NCBI GenBank assembly: GCA_022842745.1
Contig: JALHPA010000294.1
Span: forward strand, 1 to 5,080
Direction of reading: 5' to 3'
Length of the DNA: 5,080 nucleotides
Origin: Pirellulales bacterium
GTDB taxonomy: Bacteria; Planctomycetota; Planctomycetia; Pirellulales; JALHPA01
Shown: in pieces, positions 1 to 5,080 of the stretch
Layout: every line of letters starts with the position of its first letter
Position numbering within the stretch: the first letter of the stretch is position 1
The notes under the pieces: generated by a model
What the model was told of the DNA's origin: nothing
What the model saw: only the letters and a program-made list of their open reading frames with translations
Databases searched by the model: none
Translations under genes and position numbers: made by a program

Positions 1-416
1 ACGGCCACTATGCGGAACCGTCGATGAAAGTCACGGTCGTCCCCAACCGCAATATGATTCTGCTGGCCGTTGCCGCAGGCTGGGCGATCTCCCGCGCCGC
101 CGATCGCCTTGCTTACGGGGCGCACGCGGGGGACCACACGATCTACCCCGACTGCCGCCCGGAATTCGCCGCCGCCATGGCCGGAGCATTGGCGCTTGCC
201 GATTGGCATAAGCTCGACTTGCACTGCCCGTTCATCGACTGGTCCAAGTCGCAAATCGTCCGCTGCGGCCACGAGTTGGGAGTGGACTTCGCGGCCACCT
301 GGTCGTGCTACGAAGGAGGACCGCGGCACTGCGGCCGGTGCGGCACTTGCACCGAACGGCGGGAGGCCTTTCGCCATGCCGGCGTAACCGACCCGACCGA
401 CTATGCTGCGGATTGA
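1..416 (+). CDS. queC: 7-cyano-7-deazaguanine synthase QueC, C-terminal part (5' end outside window)
   Basis: QueC converts 7-carboxy-7-deazaguanine, ammonia and ATP into preQ0, the cytosolic precursor of queuosine in tRNA. The reading frame is open from the left edge (first full codon at base 3) to a TGA at 414-416, giving about 137 residues of a family normally near 220-230. The ATG at 24 is internal, because family-like sequence (VPNRN) follows at once with no room for the nucleotide-binding half. Visible hallmarks are the motif HAGDHTIYPDCRPEF (about bases 120-167), the SKSQIV segment, and the zinc site at the end. The zinc site has four cysteines, one in TWSCYEGG and three in HCGRCGTC (bases about 297-350), followed by the usual ERREAF and DPTDY. 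The N-terminal SGGxDS PP-loop must lie upstream. The copy looks intact and functional as far as seen. Partner genes such as queD or queE are not in the window. Family assignment is secure. Confidence 0.95.
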   Translation, partial: GHYAEPSMKVTVVPNRNMILLAVAAGWAISRAADRLAYGAHAGDHTIYPDCRPEFAAAMAGALALADWHKLDLHCPFIDWSKSQIVRCGHELGVDFAATWSCYEGGPRHCGRCGTCTERREAFRHAGVTDPTDYAAD

Positions 417-495
417 CCGGCTACCCGCTCAATGAGCAGCCGCTCACGACCGCACTCGGCAGCGACCTCGTGCCCCTGCGTTCCCCCCGGCCAGC

Positions 496-783
496 TCACT
501 CGGTGGAACCTTCAATCTGTCGCCGTAGCTCGTCGCGCTCGCGCCGGGTCGCTTCCAGATCGAACATCAGATACTTCATGTCCAGCCGCAACTGGCTAAG
601 GGCGTCTTGAACGAGGTTCAGAATCCGGCGGCGGCGCTTCGTGCTCTCGACCACGCGGGAAAACAGCGGTTCCACCCGGACGCGGTGTTCCGTCGGAATT
701 TGTGCCAGCGCCGCGGCCAGTTCGACGACATCGGCGGGAAGTTGGTCGATCGGGCCCTTCAGAACGTGGCCGGGATTGCTCAT
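496..783 (-). CDS. Small conserved-looking protein with C-terminal charged coiled coil, function unknown
   Basis: This is a 95-residue protein beginning MSNPGHVLKGP and ending RRQIEGSTE. The frame stays open upstream to base 888, but I prefer the ATG at 783-781. An AGGA sits nine bases before it, and the 35 upstream residues look unlike the rest. Residues about 10-45 form an amphipathic helical region (DQLPADVVELAAALAQIP). A basic patch follows at residues 49-53 (KRRRR), then a long helix, residues about 54-91, rich in Leu, Arg, Glu and Asp with heptad-like spacing (LRLDMKYLMFDLEATRRERDEL), so a coiled coil is likely. There is no signal peptide, membrane segment or catalytic motif. I associate the KRRRRIL...LDMKYLMFDLEATRRERDE style with planctomycete hypothetical proteins, from memory only. 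The basic patch plus coiled coil could fit a nucleic-acid-binding or scaffold role, but nothing proves it. It converges on queC and diverges from the large secreted-protein gene. Confidence 0.8.
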   Translation of the reverse strand: MSNPGHVLKGPIDQLPADVVELAAALAQIPTEHRVRVEPLFSRVVESTKRRRRILNLVQDALSQLRLDMKYLMFDLEATRRERDELRRQIEGSTE

Positions 784-792
784 TGATGTGAA

Positions 793-796
793 TCCT
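793..796 (-). promoter_or_regulatory. Shine-Dalgarno-like AGGA deciding the start of the small coiled-coil gene
   Basis: On the - strand, AGGA lies nine bases before the ATG at 783-781. The two in-frame upstream ATGs (at 837 and 888) lack a comparable purine-rich site, so this favours the 95-residue form. Confidence 0.5.
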
Positions 797-876
797 GAGA
801 TGGAGGAGAAGATGACTTTCAACAGAGCAGAGTCCATGCCACGGTGCAAGCGATTGGCAGCCTCTCGCCTCAAACG

Positions 877-882
877 ATTATG
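877..882 (-). promoter_or_regulatory. Possible -10 element for the small coiled-coil gene
   Basis: The - strand reads CATAAT, a five-of-six match to the bacterial -10 consensus, in otherwise GC-rich DNA about 95 bases upstream of the chosen ATG. The best upstream TTGCAG is only 13 bases away, too close for a standard sigma-70 spacing, so the call is weak. If correct, the longer version of the protein starting at 888 would not be transcribed in full. Confidence 0.25.
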
Positions 883-978
883 GGGCAATACCTTACTGCA
901 ACGACGCCCACGGTGTGCATCGCCCGCGATTGCTGCCGTTCCTCCACAACTGGCCTAGGTTCGCTGCCTAAACCTTGA

Positions 979-984
979 TATAAG
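979..984 (+). promoter_or_regulatory. Possible -10 element upstream of the large secreted-protein gene
   Basis: TATAAG (979-984) is the most AT-rich hexamer in the divergent intergenic region and sits 25 bases before the ATG at 1010. No good -35 hexamer is visible 16-18 bases upstream, so the assignment rests on the -10 alone. Confidence 0.25.
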
Positions 985-1009
985 CAGCACTTACGGCGCA
1001 GAAACCGAA

Positions 1010-3859
1010 ATGGAACGGCGTTGCGTTTTTGCCACCTGCCGGCGCTTGCCGAGTCCTCCAGATACTTTGGCGAGAGATCCTTATAGGAGCCAACCGGCCA
1101 TTCGAGCCTCGGCCCCGACAGTCGCTCGAGTCCCATCCGCGATCGCCGCCGCCGCGATCTGGGCCGCCTGCTGCGCGCCGCTCGGCGCGGCCGAACGGGT
1201 CGAAGATTTTGAAGGTCCAAACACCTCCTGGGTATCAGCCGGCGCCGATCTCAAGGTCCGGCTGGAGAGTCACTTCCGCTCCGCCGAAGCCCCCCACACT
1301 GGCCGGCAATCCGAGCAGATCGTCATTTCGGGCGCCGGGGGCTCCTTTTGCTATTTCTCCCATCCGCTGCCCCGTTCCCGCATCTTCGCCGAACTGGCAG
1401 TGACCGCCTGGATCAAATCCAACCGTCCCGACCTGCAACTACTAGTCCGCGTCGTCTTGCCCCATAGCCCCGATCCGCAGACCGGCAAACCGCTCACCGC
1501 GCTGGTCCGCGGCGACAGCTACCAAAAAGTCGGCGCCTGGGCACAACTGCGAGTCCACCAATTTCCCCTGCTCGTCGAACGGCAGGTCCGCGTGCTGCGC
1601 GCCCGTCACGGCCCGCAGGTCGACGCGCGGGAGGCCTACATCGACCTGGCGGTGCTGAACGTGTACGGCGGCCCAGGACGGACCGAAGTCCAGATCGATG
1701 ATTTGGAAATCGCCGGCGCGGTCGCACCGCCCGCGACCCGCGACGTCCGTCTGACCACCGCCGAAGAGGAGAGTTCAACTCTCGAGAAAAGCCCTCCGGC
1801 CCGCGAGGTGCGGCTGGATGGCTCGATTTTGACCGTCGACGGCCGTCCGATCTTTCCGCGGATCATCGAGCACCGTGGCGAGTCGCTGGAAGCCCTGGCC
1901 GATTTGGGGTTCAACGCCGTCCGCTTGAGCGCCCCTCCTACGCCACGGCTCTTGGCCGAGGCCGAACAGGCCGGGCTGTGGATCGTCTGTCCCCCTCCCG
2001 AAGACGCGGTCGCCCCCGCCCCGCCGGACCCGGCAGGCACGAAACCGGCTCGCTCTCGGCCGGCGATTCCCGCCGGCTATGACCGCGTCCTCGCCTGGAC
2101 CTTGGGGGACGGACTGACCTCCCGAGATCTGGAAAGAATCGAGTCGCAATCCCGCCTGCTACGCCAGGCGGACCAACGGCGCAACAGACCGTTGCTAGTC
2201 TCCGCCGAGAACGACCTGCGGCAATTCAGCCGCCACGCCAACCTTTTGGGCGCGTACCGCTTCCCCCTGTCGACGAGCCTGGAACTCGTCGACTATGCCA
2301 CCTGGCTGCGGTCGCGCGGCCAGTTGGCCGTCCCCGGCACGCCGCTCTGGACCGTAATCCAAACGCAGCCCGCTGCCGCCCTCCGCCGGCAGTGGAACGC
2401 CGACCGGCCCGCGGACGCTCTCCAAGGAAGCATCGATCCAGACGCGCTGCGGCTGCTGGCGTTTACCGCCGTCGCGGTCGGCGTGCGCGGGCTGGAATTT
2501 GCCTCCCATTCGTCATTGGAATCGACCGATAGCGACACCCATAGGCGCGCCCGGTCCCTCCGGCTGCTGAACTTGGAACTGCAATTGCTCGAACCGTGGG
2601 GCGCCGCCGGCAATTTTGTCACCGCCGCGGACTCCAACGACCCTCAGGTCAAGGCCGTGCTGCTTCAGTACGATCGGGCCCTTCTAATGATTGTCACTCG
2701 GGTCGCGCAAGGCTCGCAGTTCGTCGCCGACCACGGCGCGAATCGGCCGGTCTCGTTCGTGGCGCCCGGAATCCCGGAATCTCACGACCTGATGGAACTG
2801 ACCCCCGCCGGTCTCCGCCCGCTCAAACAGAAGCGCGTCGCGGGCGGGGCGCTTGTGACCTTGGAAGAGTTCGATACCACTGCCCTGGTGCTGGCCACCC
2901 CCGACCCTTTGATCGTGCAGTCCCTGTCGCGAAAAGCCGCCTCCGTGGCGCGGGTCGCGGCCGGGATTGAACGCGAACTGGCCGCCGATACGCTCGCGCA
3001 AGTGGAGGCAGCCGTTCGCGCGCTGCCGGCGCAGATTGTCGAGGCCCAGGCATCCGCCGCCCCGCTCGCCAAGGCGCGGGCCAGCCTGGAGGAGTGCGAC
3101 CAATCTCTGGCGACCGGAAATCGCCGCGAAGCCTACGCCGCCGGCCGCCGCGCCCGGGCGCAACTGGGATCGGTCAAGCGCACGCTTTGGCAGCGAAGCG
3201 TAAAGACCTTGGGCTCCAGCGTAGCCAGTCCATACCTCGGGAGCTTTGAAACCTTGCCTGGCCACTTCCAGTTGCTGGAAGGTCTGCGCCAGGGGCGGAT
3301 TCTGGGCAACAGGCTGCCCGCCGGCGACTTCGAGCACCTGCTGGCGACGCAAGAAGCGGGTTGGAAACACTTCCAATTCGCGCAGCCGGGCATCCGCACC
3401 GAAGTGGAGTTGATTCCCGGGGGGGGCAGCGCCGGCAAGAGCTGCTTGCGTCTGGCGGCGACCCCCGAAGATCCCCGCAAAGCCCCCGCCGTCGTGGAAA
3501 GCGCGCCCGTCTGGATCCAATCGCCCTCCGTCGCCGCGCAACCGGGCAAATGGTTCTGCATCCGCGGTCGCGTCCGGATCGAACAACCGATCACCGGCAG
3601 CGTGGACGGGCTGATGATTATCGATTCGTTCGGCGGTGAGCCTTTGGCTGAACGATTCGGAAAGACCAACGGATGGCAGGACTTCGTCCTCTACCGCGTC
3701 GCCCCCCACGAAGAACCGCTATCGCTGACGTTCGTCGTCACCGGCTATGGAGAAGCGCTGATCGACGAAATCACCGTGCAGCCCGTCGAAATCCCGCCGC
3801 AAACCCGGATCGACCAGACCCGGCGCATGCAACAGTGGTTCGAACGCCCGCGACGGTGA
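1010..3859 (+). CDS. Large exported multidomain protein: jelly-roll module, degenerate glycoside-hydrolase-like barrel, helical linker, C-terminal lectin-like module
   Basis: The frame codes for up to 949 residues (numbered from the ATG at 1010) and ends in TGA. A signal peptide is visible: hydrophobic core at residues 41-60 (VPSAIAAAAIWAACCAPLG), with likely cleavage after GAA at 61. Residues about 65-236 (VEDFEGP to VQIDDLEIAG) are beta-rich, like carbohydrate-binding jelly rolls that close with a 'xIDDLEI' strand. Residues about 266-530 look like a clan-A TIM barrel: LTVDGRPIFPR, then ALADLGFNAVRLSAPP, LAWTLGDG (361-368), LLGAYRFP (412-419), TPLWTVIQTQP (444-454) and GVRGLEFAS (491-499). 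Where active enzymes carry Asn-Glu on strand 4 and Glu on strand 7, this one has Asp-Gly and Gln, so it may be catalytically dead. A beta-sandwich (about 535-630) and an Ala/Arg/Glu-rich helical stretch (about 640-735) follow. A second lectin-like domain (about 766-923, from LPAGDFE to ALIDEITV) precedes an Arg-rich tail. The role is unknown; a sugar- or envelope-binding periplasmic or surface protein is an inference. The start is uncertain (see the site at 1085). Confidence 0.88.
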   Translation: MERRCVFATCRRLPSPPDTLARDPYRSQPAIRASAPTVARVPSAIAAAAIWAACCAPLGAAERVEDFEGPNTSWVSAGADLKVRLESHFRSAEAPHTGRQSEQIVISGAGGSFCYFSHPLPRSRIFAELAVTAWIKSNRPDLQLLVRVVLPHSPDPQTGKPLTALVRGDSYQKVGAWAQLRVHQFPLLVERQVRVLRARHGPQVDAREAYIDLAVLNVYGGPGRTEVQIDDLEIAGAVAPPATRDVRLTTAEEESSTLEKSPPAREVRLDGSILTVDGRPIFPRIIEHRGESLEALADLGFNAVRLSAPPTPRLLAEAEQAGLWIVCPPPEDAVAPAPPDPAGTKPARSRPAIPAGYDRVLAWTLGDGLTSRDLERIESQSRLLRQADQRRNRPLLVSAENDLRQFSRHANLLGAYRFPLSTSLELVDYATWLRSRGQLAVPGTPLWTVIQTQPAAALRRQWNADRPADALQGSIDPDALRLLAFTAVAVGVRGLEFASHSSLESTDSDTHRRARSLRLLNLELQLLEPWGAAGNFVTAADSNDPQVKAVLLQYDRALLMIVTRVAQGSQFVADHGANRPVSFVAPGIPESHDLMELTPAGLRPLKQKRVAGGALVTLEEFDTTALVLATPDPLIVQSLSRKAASVARVAAGIERELAADTLAQVEAAVRALPAQIVEAQASAAPLAKARASLEECDQSLATGNRREAYAAGRRARAQLGSVKRTLWQRSVKTLGSSVASPYLGSFETLPGHFQLLEGLRQGRILGNRLPAGDFEHLLATQEAGWKHFQFAQPGIRTEVELIPGGGSAGKSCLRLAATPEDPRKAPAVVESAPVWIQSPSVAAQPGKWFCIRGRVRIEQPITGSVDGLMIIDSFGGEPLAERFGKTNGWQDFVLYRVAPHEEPLSLTFVVTGYGEALIDEITVQPVEIPPQTRIDQTRRMQQWFERPRR
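1085..1102 (+). promoter_or_regulatory. AGGAG followed by in-frame ATT: alternative translation start of the large exported protein
   Basis: AGGAG at 1085-1089 is the best Shine-Dalgarno match near the 5' end of the gene. It lies ten bases before an in-frame ATT at 1100. Starting there gives a compact signal peptide of about 31 residues, with n-region IRASAPTVAR and then the hydrophobic core. The 30 codons between the ATG at 1010 and this ATT have about half G/C in the third position, against about 80 percent in the next 30 codons. The ATG at 1010 has no clear Shine-Dalgarno. ATT starts are rare (infC and pcnB are the classic cases), so the ATG with a long n-region remains possible. Confidence 0.35.
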
Positions 3860-3898
3860 ACCCTCGCAGCGCTGGAACCCTTTTGAAGCGCAGCCACC

Positions 3899-3946
3899 GA
3901 ACGGCGAACGCGGAACGGCGAACGCACAACGGTACGGCCAAAACGG
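3899..3946. repeat. Short tandem heptanucleotide repeat (AACGGCG/AACGCxx) between convergent genes
   Basis: AACGG or AACGC begins at 3900, 3907, 3914, 3921 and 3928, exactly seven bases apart, and again in phase at 3942. The 13-mer GAACGGCGAACGC occurs twice exactly, at 3899-3911 and 3913-3925. The array fills part of the 124-base gap between the large exported-protein gene and lexA, which converge. I see no strong hairpin plus T-tract in this gap for either gene, so the terminators are not identified. Confidence 0.7.
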
Positions 3947-3983
3947 CAGCCATCAACGGCCGCCCCCACCCCTCCGCGCCGTT

Positions 3984-4586
3984 TCAGTTCACCTTCCGGA
4001 CCACTCCCGCCAACACGCCCACAATCTTCACGTCGCGAACGTAGATCGGCTTGTACTTGCTATTCGCCGGTTCCAGCCGAATCCGATTCGCCTCAGGGTA
4101 ATAGCGCTTCAGAGTCGCTTCCCCATCTCCGGTCTGGGCCACCACCACCTGCCCGGGGCGGGCATCTCGCTGCCGCCGAATCACCACCATATCGCCATCG
4201 TCGATATGTTCGTCGATCATCGAATCGCCAGTGACTTCAAGCACAAACAGGTTCTTCTTGCTGAACATCGCGTCGAAGTCGACCCGCTCGGTCTGCTCGA
4301 CCGCTTCGTGCAACACGCCCGCGGCCACTCGCCCCCGCAAGGGGAGCCCTCGTTCCTCGACCGGCTCAAGCGCCAACTGGATCGCCCGCGACATGTTCGG
4401 CTCGCGCGTAATCAGGCCCTTCTTTTCCAGCGCCTTGAGGTGGCACATCACGCCGTTCGGGCTGCTGATGTCGAAGTTGTCCCCGATCTCTCGAACCGTG
4501 GGACCGTAGCCGCGATTACGAATCTTGTCCCTGATGAAGTCATAGACCGCACGTTGCCGTTTGGTCAGCGTATCGAACTCCGACAT
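3984..4586 (-). CDS. lexA: SOS-response repressor LexA (autocleaving, peptidase family S24)
   Basis: LexA represses DNA-damage genes and cleaves itself when RecA filaments form. The product is 200 residues (MSEFDTL to RKVN), the usual family length. Residues 1-70 form the winged-helix DNA-binding domain: TLTKRQRAVYDFIRDKI, GYGPTVREIGDNF, then a recognition helix around SSPNGVMCHLKALEKKGLI (41-59). The peptidase domain follows, with the Ala89-Gly90 scissile bond in GRVAAG, nucleophile Ser122 in TGDSMID and general base Lys160 in ATLKRYY, all present, so autocleavage should work. The start at 4586-4584 is chosen by alignment with the family and by AGGA seven bases upstream. The open frame extends 86 codons further to 4844, but those residues are unlike LexA and cover the promoter. 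The recognition helix has Gly45, Met47 and Cys48 where E. coli LexA has Ala42, Glu44 and Glu45, so its operator should differ from the E. coli box. The gene appears to be transcribed alone. Confidence 0.97.
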   Translation of the reverse strand: MSEFDTLTKRQRAVYDFIRDKIRNRGYGPTVREIGDNFDISSPNGVMCHLKALEKKGLITREPNMSRAIQLALEPVEERGLPLRGRVAAGVLHEAVEQTERVDFDAMFSKKNLFVLEVTGDSMIDEHIDDGDMVVIRRQRDARPGQVVVAQTGDGEATLKRYYPEANRIRLEPANSKYKPIYVRDVKIVGVLAGVVRKVN

Positions 4587-4593
4587 GGGAAGA

Positions 4594-4597
4594 TCCT
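4594..4597 (-). promoter_or_regulatory. lexA Shine-Dalgarno (AGGA)
   Basis: The - strand reads AGGATCTTCCC directly before the ATG at 4586, giving AGGA with a seven-base spacer. It supports the 200-residue LexA start. Confidence 0.7.
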
Positions 4598-4616
4598 GGT
4601 TCCAAGGTTTTCGCTG

Positions 4617-4664
4617 GACAGTGAACAAATCTGAGTTAAGTCTAATATACTCCTGTTCACAGTC
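4617..4664. promoter_or_regulatory. 11-bp inverted repeat over the lexA promoter, candidate LexA operator half-sites
   Basis: The + strand has GACAGTGAACA at 4617-4627 and TGTTCACAGTC at 4654-4664. They are reverse complements at ten of eleven positions, with an uninterrupted 7-bp core GTGAACA/TGTTCAC. The gap is 26 bp, so the centres are 37 bp apart. One arm overlaps the -35 and spacer; the other lies just downstream of the predicted start of transcription. The core contains GAAC/GTTC, the half-site element of Gram-positive-type LexA boxes, but the two copies are too far apart for a classical GAAC-N4-GTTC box. The arm at 4653-4662 is itself a small palindrome, CTGT-TC-ACAG. That LexA binds here is inferred from position and symmetry only. 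Confidence 0.45.
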
Positions 4665-4666
4665 AA
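4639..4666 (-). promoter_or_regulatory. lexA: Predicted lexA promoter (TTGACT, 16 bp, TAGACT)
   Basis: On the - strand a -35 hexamer TTGACT (4666-4661) and a -10 hexamer TAGACT (4644-4639) are separated by 16 bases. The spacer contains AT-rich TATAT. Five of six -35 bases and four of six -10 bases match the sigma-70 consensus. Transcription would begin near 4632, leaving a leader of about 45 bases. The promoter is overlapped by the inverted repeat at 4617-4664, as expected for an autoregulated repressor gene. Confidence 0.6.
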
Positions 4667-4889
4667 TAGCGGATGTACACAAGCGACAACGAAAACCTTT
4701 GGGTGTGACGGATCGCAGTCCGGTTTTAGCGAGTGCAGGGATGGCCCAGTTTTCTGAGACTCGGCCCGCGCCCTCAATTCGACGGTCCCTAGATACGGAC
4801 CAAGAAGCGTTATCGGCGCCGCGCTGGAGACGCGCGGTCACCATTCGTCGGGGCCGACTCGGAGCATCCGTAGCACCGCCTGCAAGCCA

Positions 4890-5080
4890 CTACAACGTGC
4901 TAGCATCGCGATAGGCCTGAATCTGACGTAAAACCTTGCTCATCGCCTCGATCGCATCCCCCTCCACGGTTTCAAATACCCGGTCCGGTTGGCTGCGATC
5001 CAGGCTCTTCAGCCGGCACGAAAACCGGTAACTCTCCCCCCGTTCTCCCCAGGTTTCCAGCACGTATTGCGACGCGCCCA
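4890..5080 (-). CDS. C-terminal 62 residues of an unrecognised protein (5' end outside window)
   Basis: A - strand frame is open from the right edge (first full codon at 5078) to a TAG at 4892-4890. The other two - strand frames hit stops within this stretch. The peptide starts GASQYVLETWGERGES and ends RQIQAYRDASTL. The first half looks like alternating beta strands (YVLETWG, SYRFSCRLKSLD) and the second half like a single amphipathic helix (residues about 40-58, DAIEAMSKVLRQIQAYR). There is no recognisable catalytic or metal-binding motif. The balanced composition, wobble positions mostly G or C and a plausible strand-strand-helix pattern make it likely to be real coding sequence. It reads in the same direction as lexA but ends 303 bases before it, and lexA has its own promoter, so they are probably not one operon. 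Family not recognised. Confidence 0.6.
   Translation of the reverse strand, partial: GASQYVLETWGERGESYRFSCRLKSLDRSQPDRVFETVEGDAIEAMSKVLRQIQAYRDASTL

Larger units (their letters stand above)
4587..4889. other. Intergenic region upstream of lexA
   Basis: This stretch of 303 bases holds the lexA ribosome-binding site, promoter and inverted repeat in its left 80 bases. The rest (about 4670-4889) shows no convincing gene on either strand. It contains one weak hairpin, GGTCC-N8-GGACC at 4784-4801, with no T-tract. It presumably contains the 3' untranslated end of the gene at the right edge. Confidence 0.6.

Noticed and set aside
417..495. The palindrome GCTCAATGAGC as a terminator between queC and the small gene
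   Set aside because: The 11-base palindrome leaves no usable loop and no T-tract follows, so it cannot be a standard intrinsic terminator.
784..888. A 35-codon N-terminal extension of the small coiled-coil protein
   Set aside because: No ribosome-binding site precedes its two upstream ATGs, and a possible -10 element lies within or beside it. The compositional change at MSNPG suggests the true start there.
1148..1180. Lipoprotein signal (cysteines in IWAACCAPLG) in the large exported protein
   Set aside because: The residue three before the first cysteine is Trp, not the small or aliphatic residue a lipobox requires, and a normal AxA-type cleavage site (GAA before ERV) follows.
2684..3709. 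A 341-codon open frame on the - strand opposite the large exported-protein gene
   Set aside because: It lies wholly antisense to a gene with clear domains, and its product is rich in Gly, Arg, Gln and Ala as expected of a shadow frame in GC-rich DNA. No family motif is visible.
4784..4801. GGTCC-N8-GGACC hairpin as a terminator for the right-edge gene
   Set aside because: The stem is only five base pairs with an eight-base loop and no T-tract on either strand.
4587..4844. An 86-codon N-terminal extension of LexA
   Set aside because: The added residues do not resemble LexA, the stretch contains a promoter and inverted repeat, and a Shine-Dalgarno sits before the shorter start that gives the standard 200-residue length.
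4561..4914. A 117-codon + strand open frame antisense to the lexA start and promoter
   Set aside because: It overlaps the lexA start, its promoter and the end of the right-edge gene in antisense, has no ribosome-binding site that I can see, and its product has no recognisable features.

Overview
The window looks like chromosomal DNA of a GC-rich bacterium, most likely a planctomycete (Pirellulales-like). The clues are a very high GC third-position bias, a large secreted multidomain protein of a style common in planctomycetes, a small protein ending in a charged coiled coil that resembles planctomycete hypothetical proteins, and a LexA whose DNA-recognition helix is neither proteobacterial nor Gram-positive in type. 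The assignment comes from recognising protein style, not from a database search.

Layout from left to right: (1) the 3' end of queC on the + strand (7-cyano-7-deazaguanine synthase, queuosine pathway), with its zinc-binding cysteine cluster intact and its PP-loop half outside the window. (2) A short convergent gap, then a 95-residue protein of unknown function on the - strand (496-783). (3) A divergent intergenic region (784-1009) that should hold the promoters of this small gene and of the next gene. (4) A very large + strand gene (1010-3859, up to 949 residues) for an exported protein. It has a signal peptide, an N-terminal jelly-roll-like module, a glycoside-hydrolase-like TIM-barrel region with an apparently degenerate active site, a helical linker and a C-terminal lectin-like beta-sandwich. 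(5) A 124-base convergent gap with a 7-bp tandem repeat. (6) lexA on the - strand (3984-4586), complete, with all autocleavage residues. (7) A 303-base upstream region with a credible lexA promoter, overlapped by an 11-bp inverted repeat that may be the operator. (8) The C-terminal 62 residues of an unrecognised - strand gene running off the right edge.

The genes do not form an obvious pathway or operon; strand switches separate them into independent units. I see no CRISPR array, transposon, RNA gene or defence cassette. The points most worth a second look are the LexA/operator pair, the probable pseudo-glycosidase, and a possible non-AUG (ATT) start for the large secreted protein.
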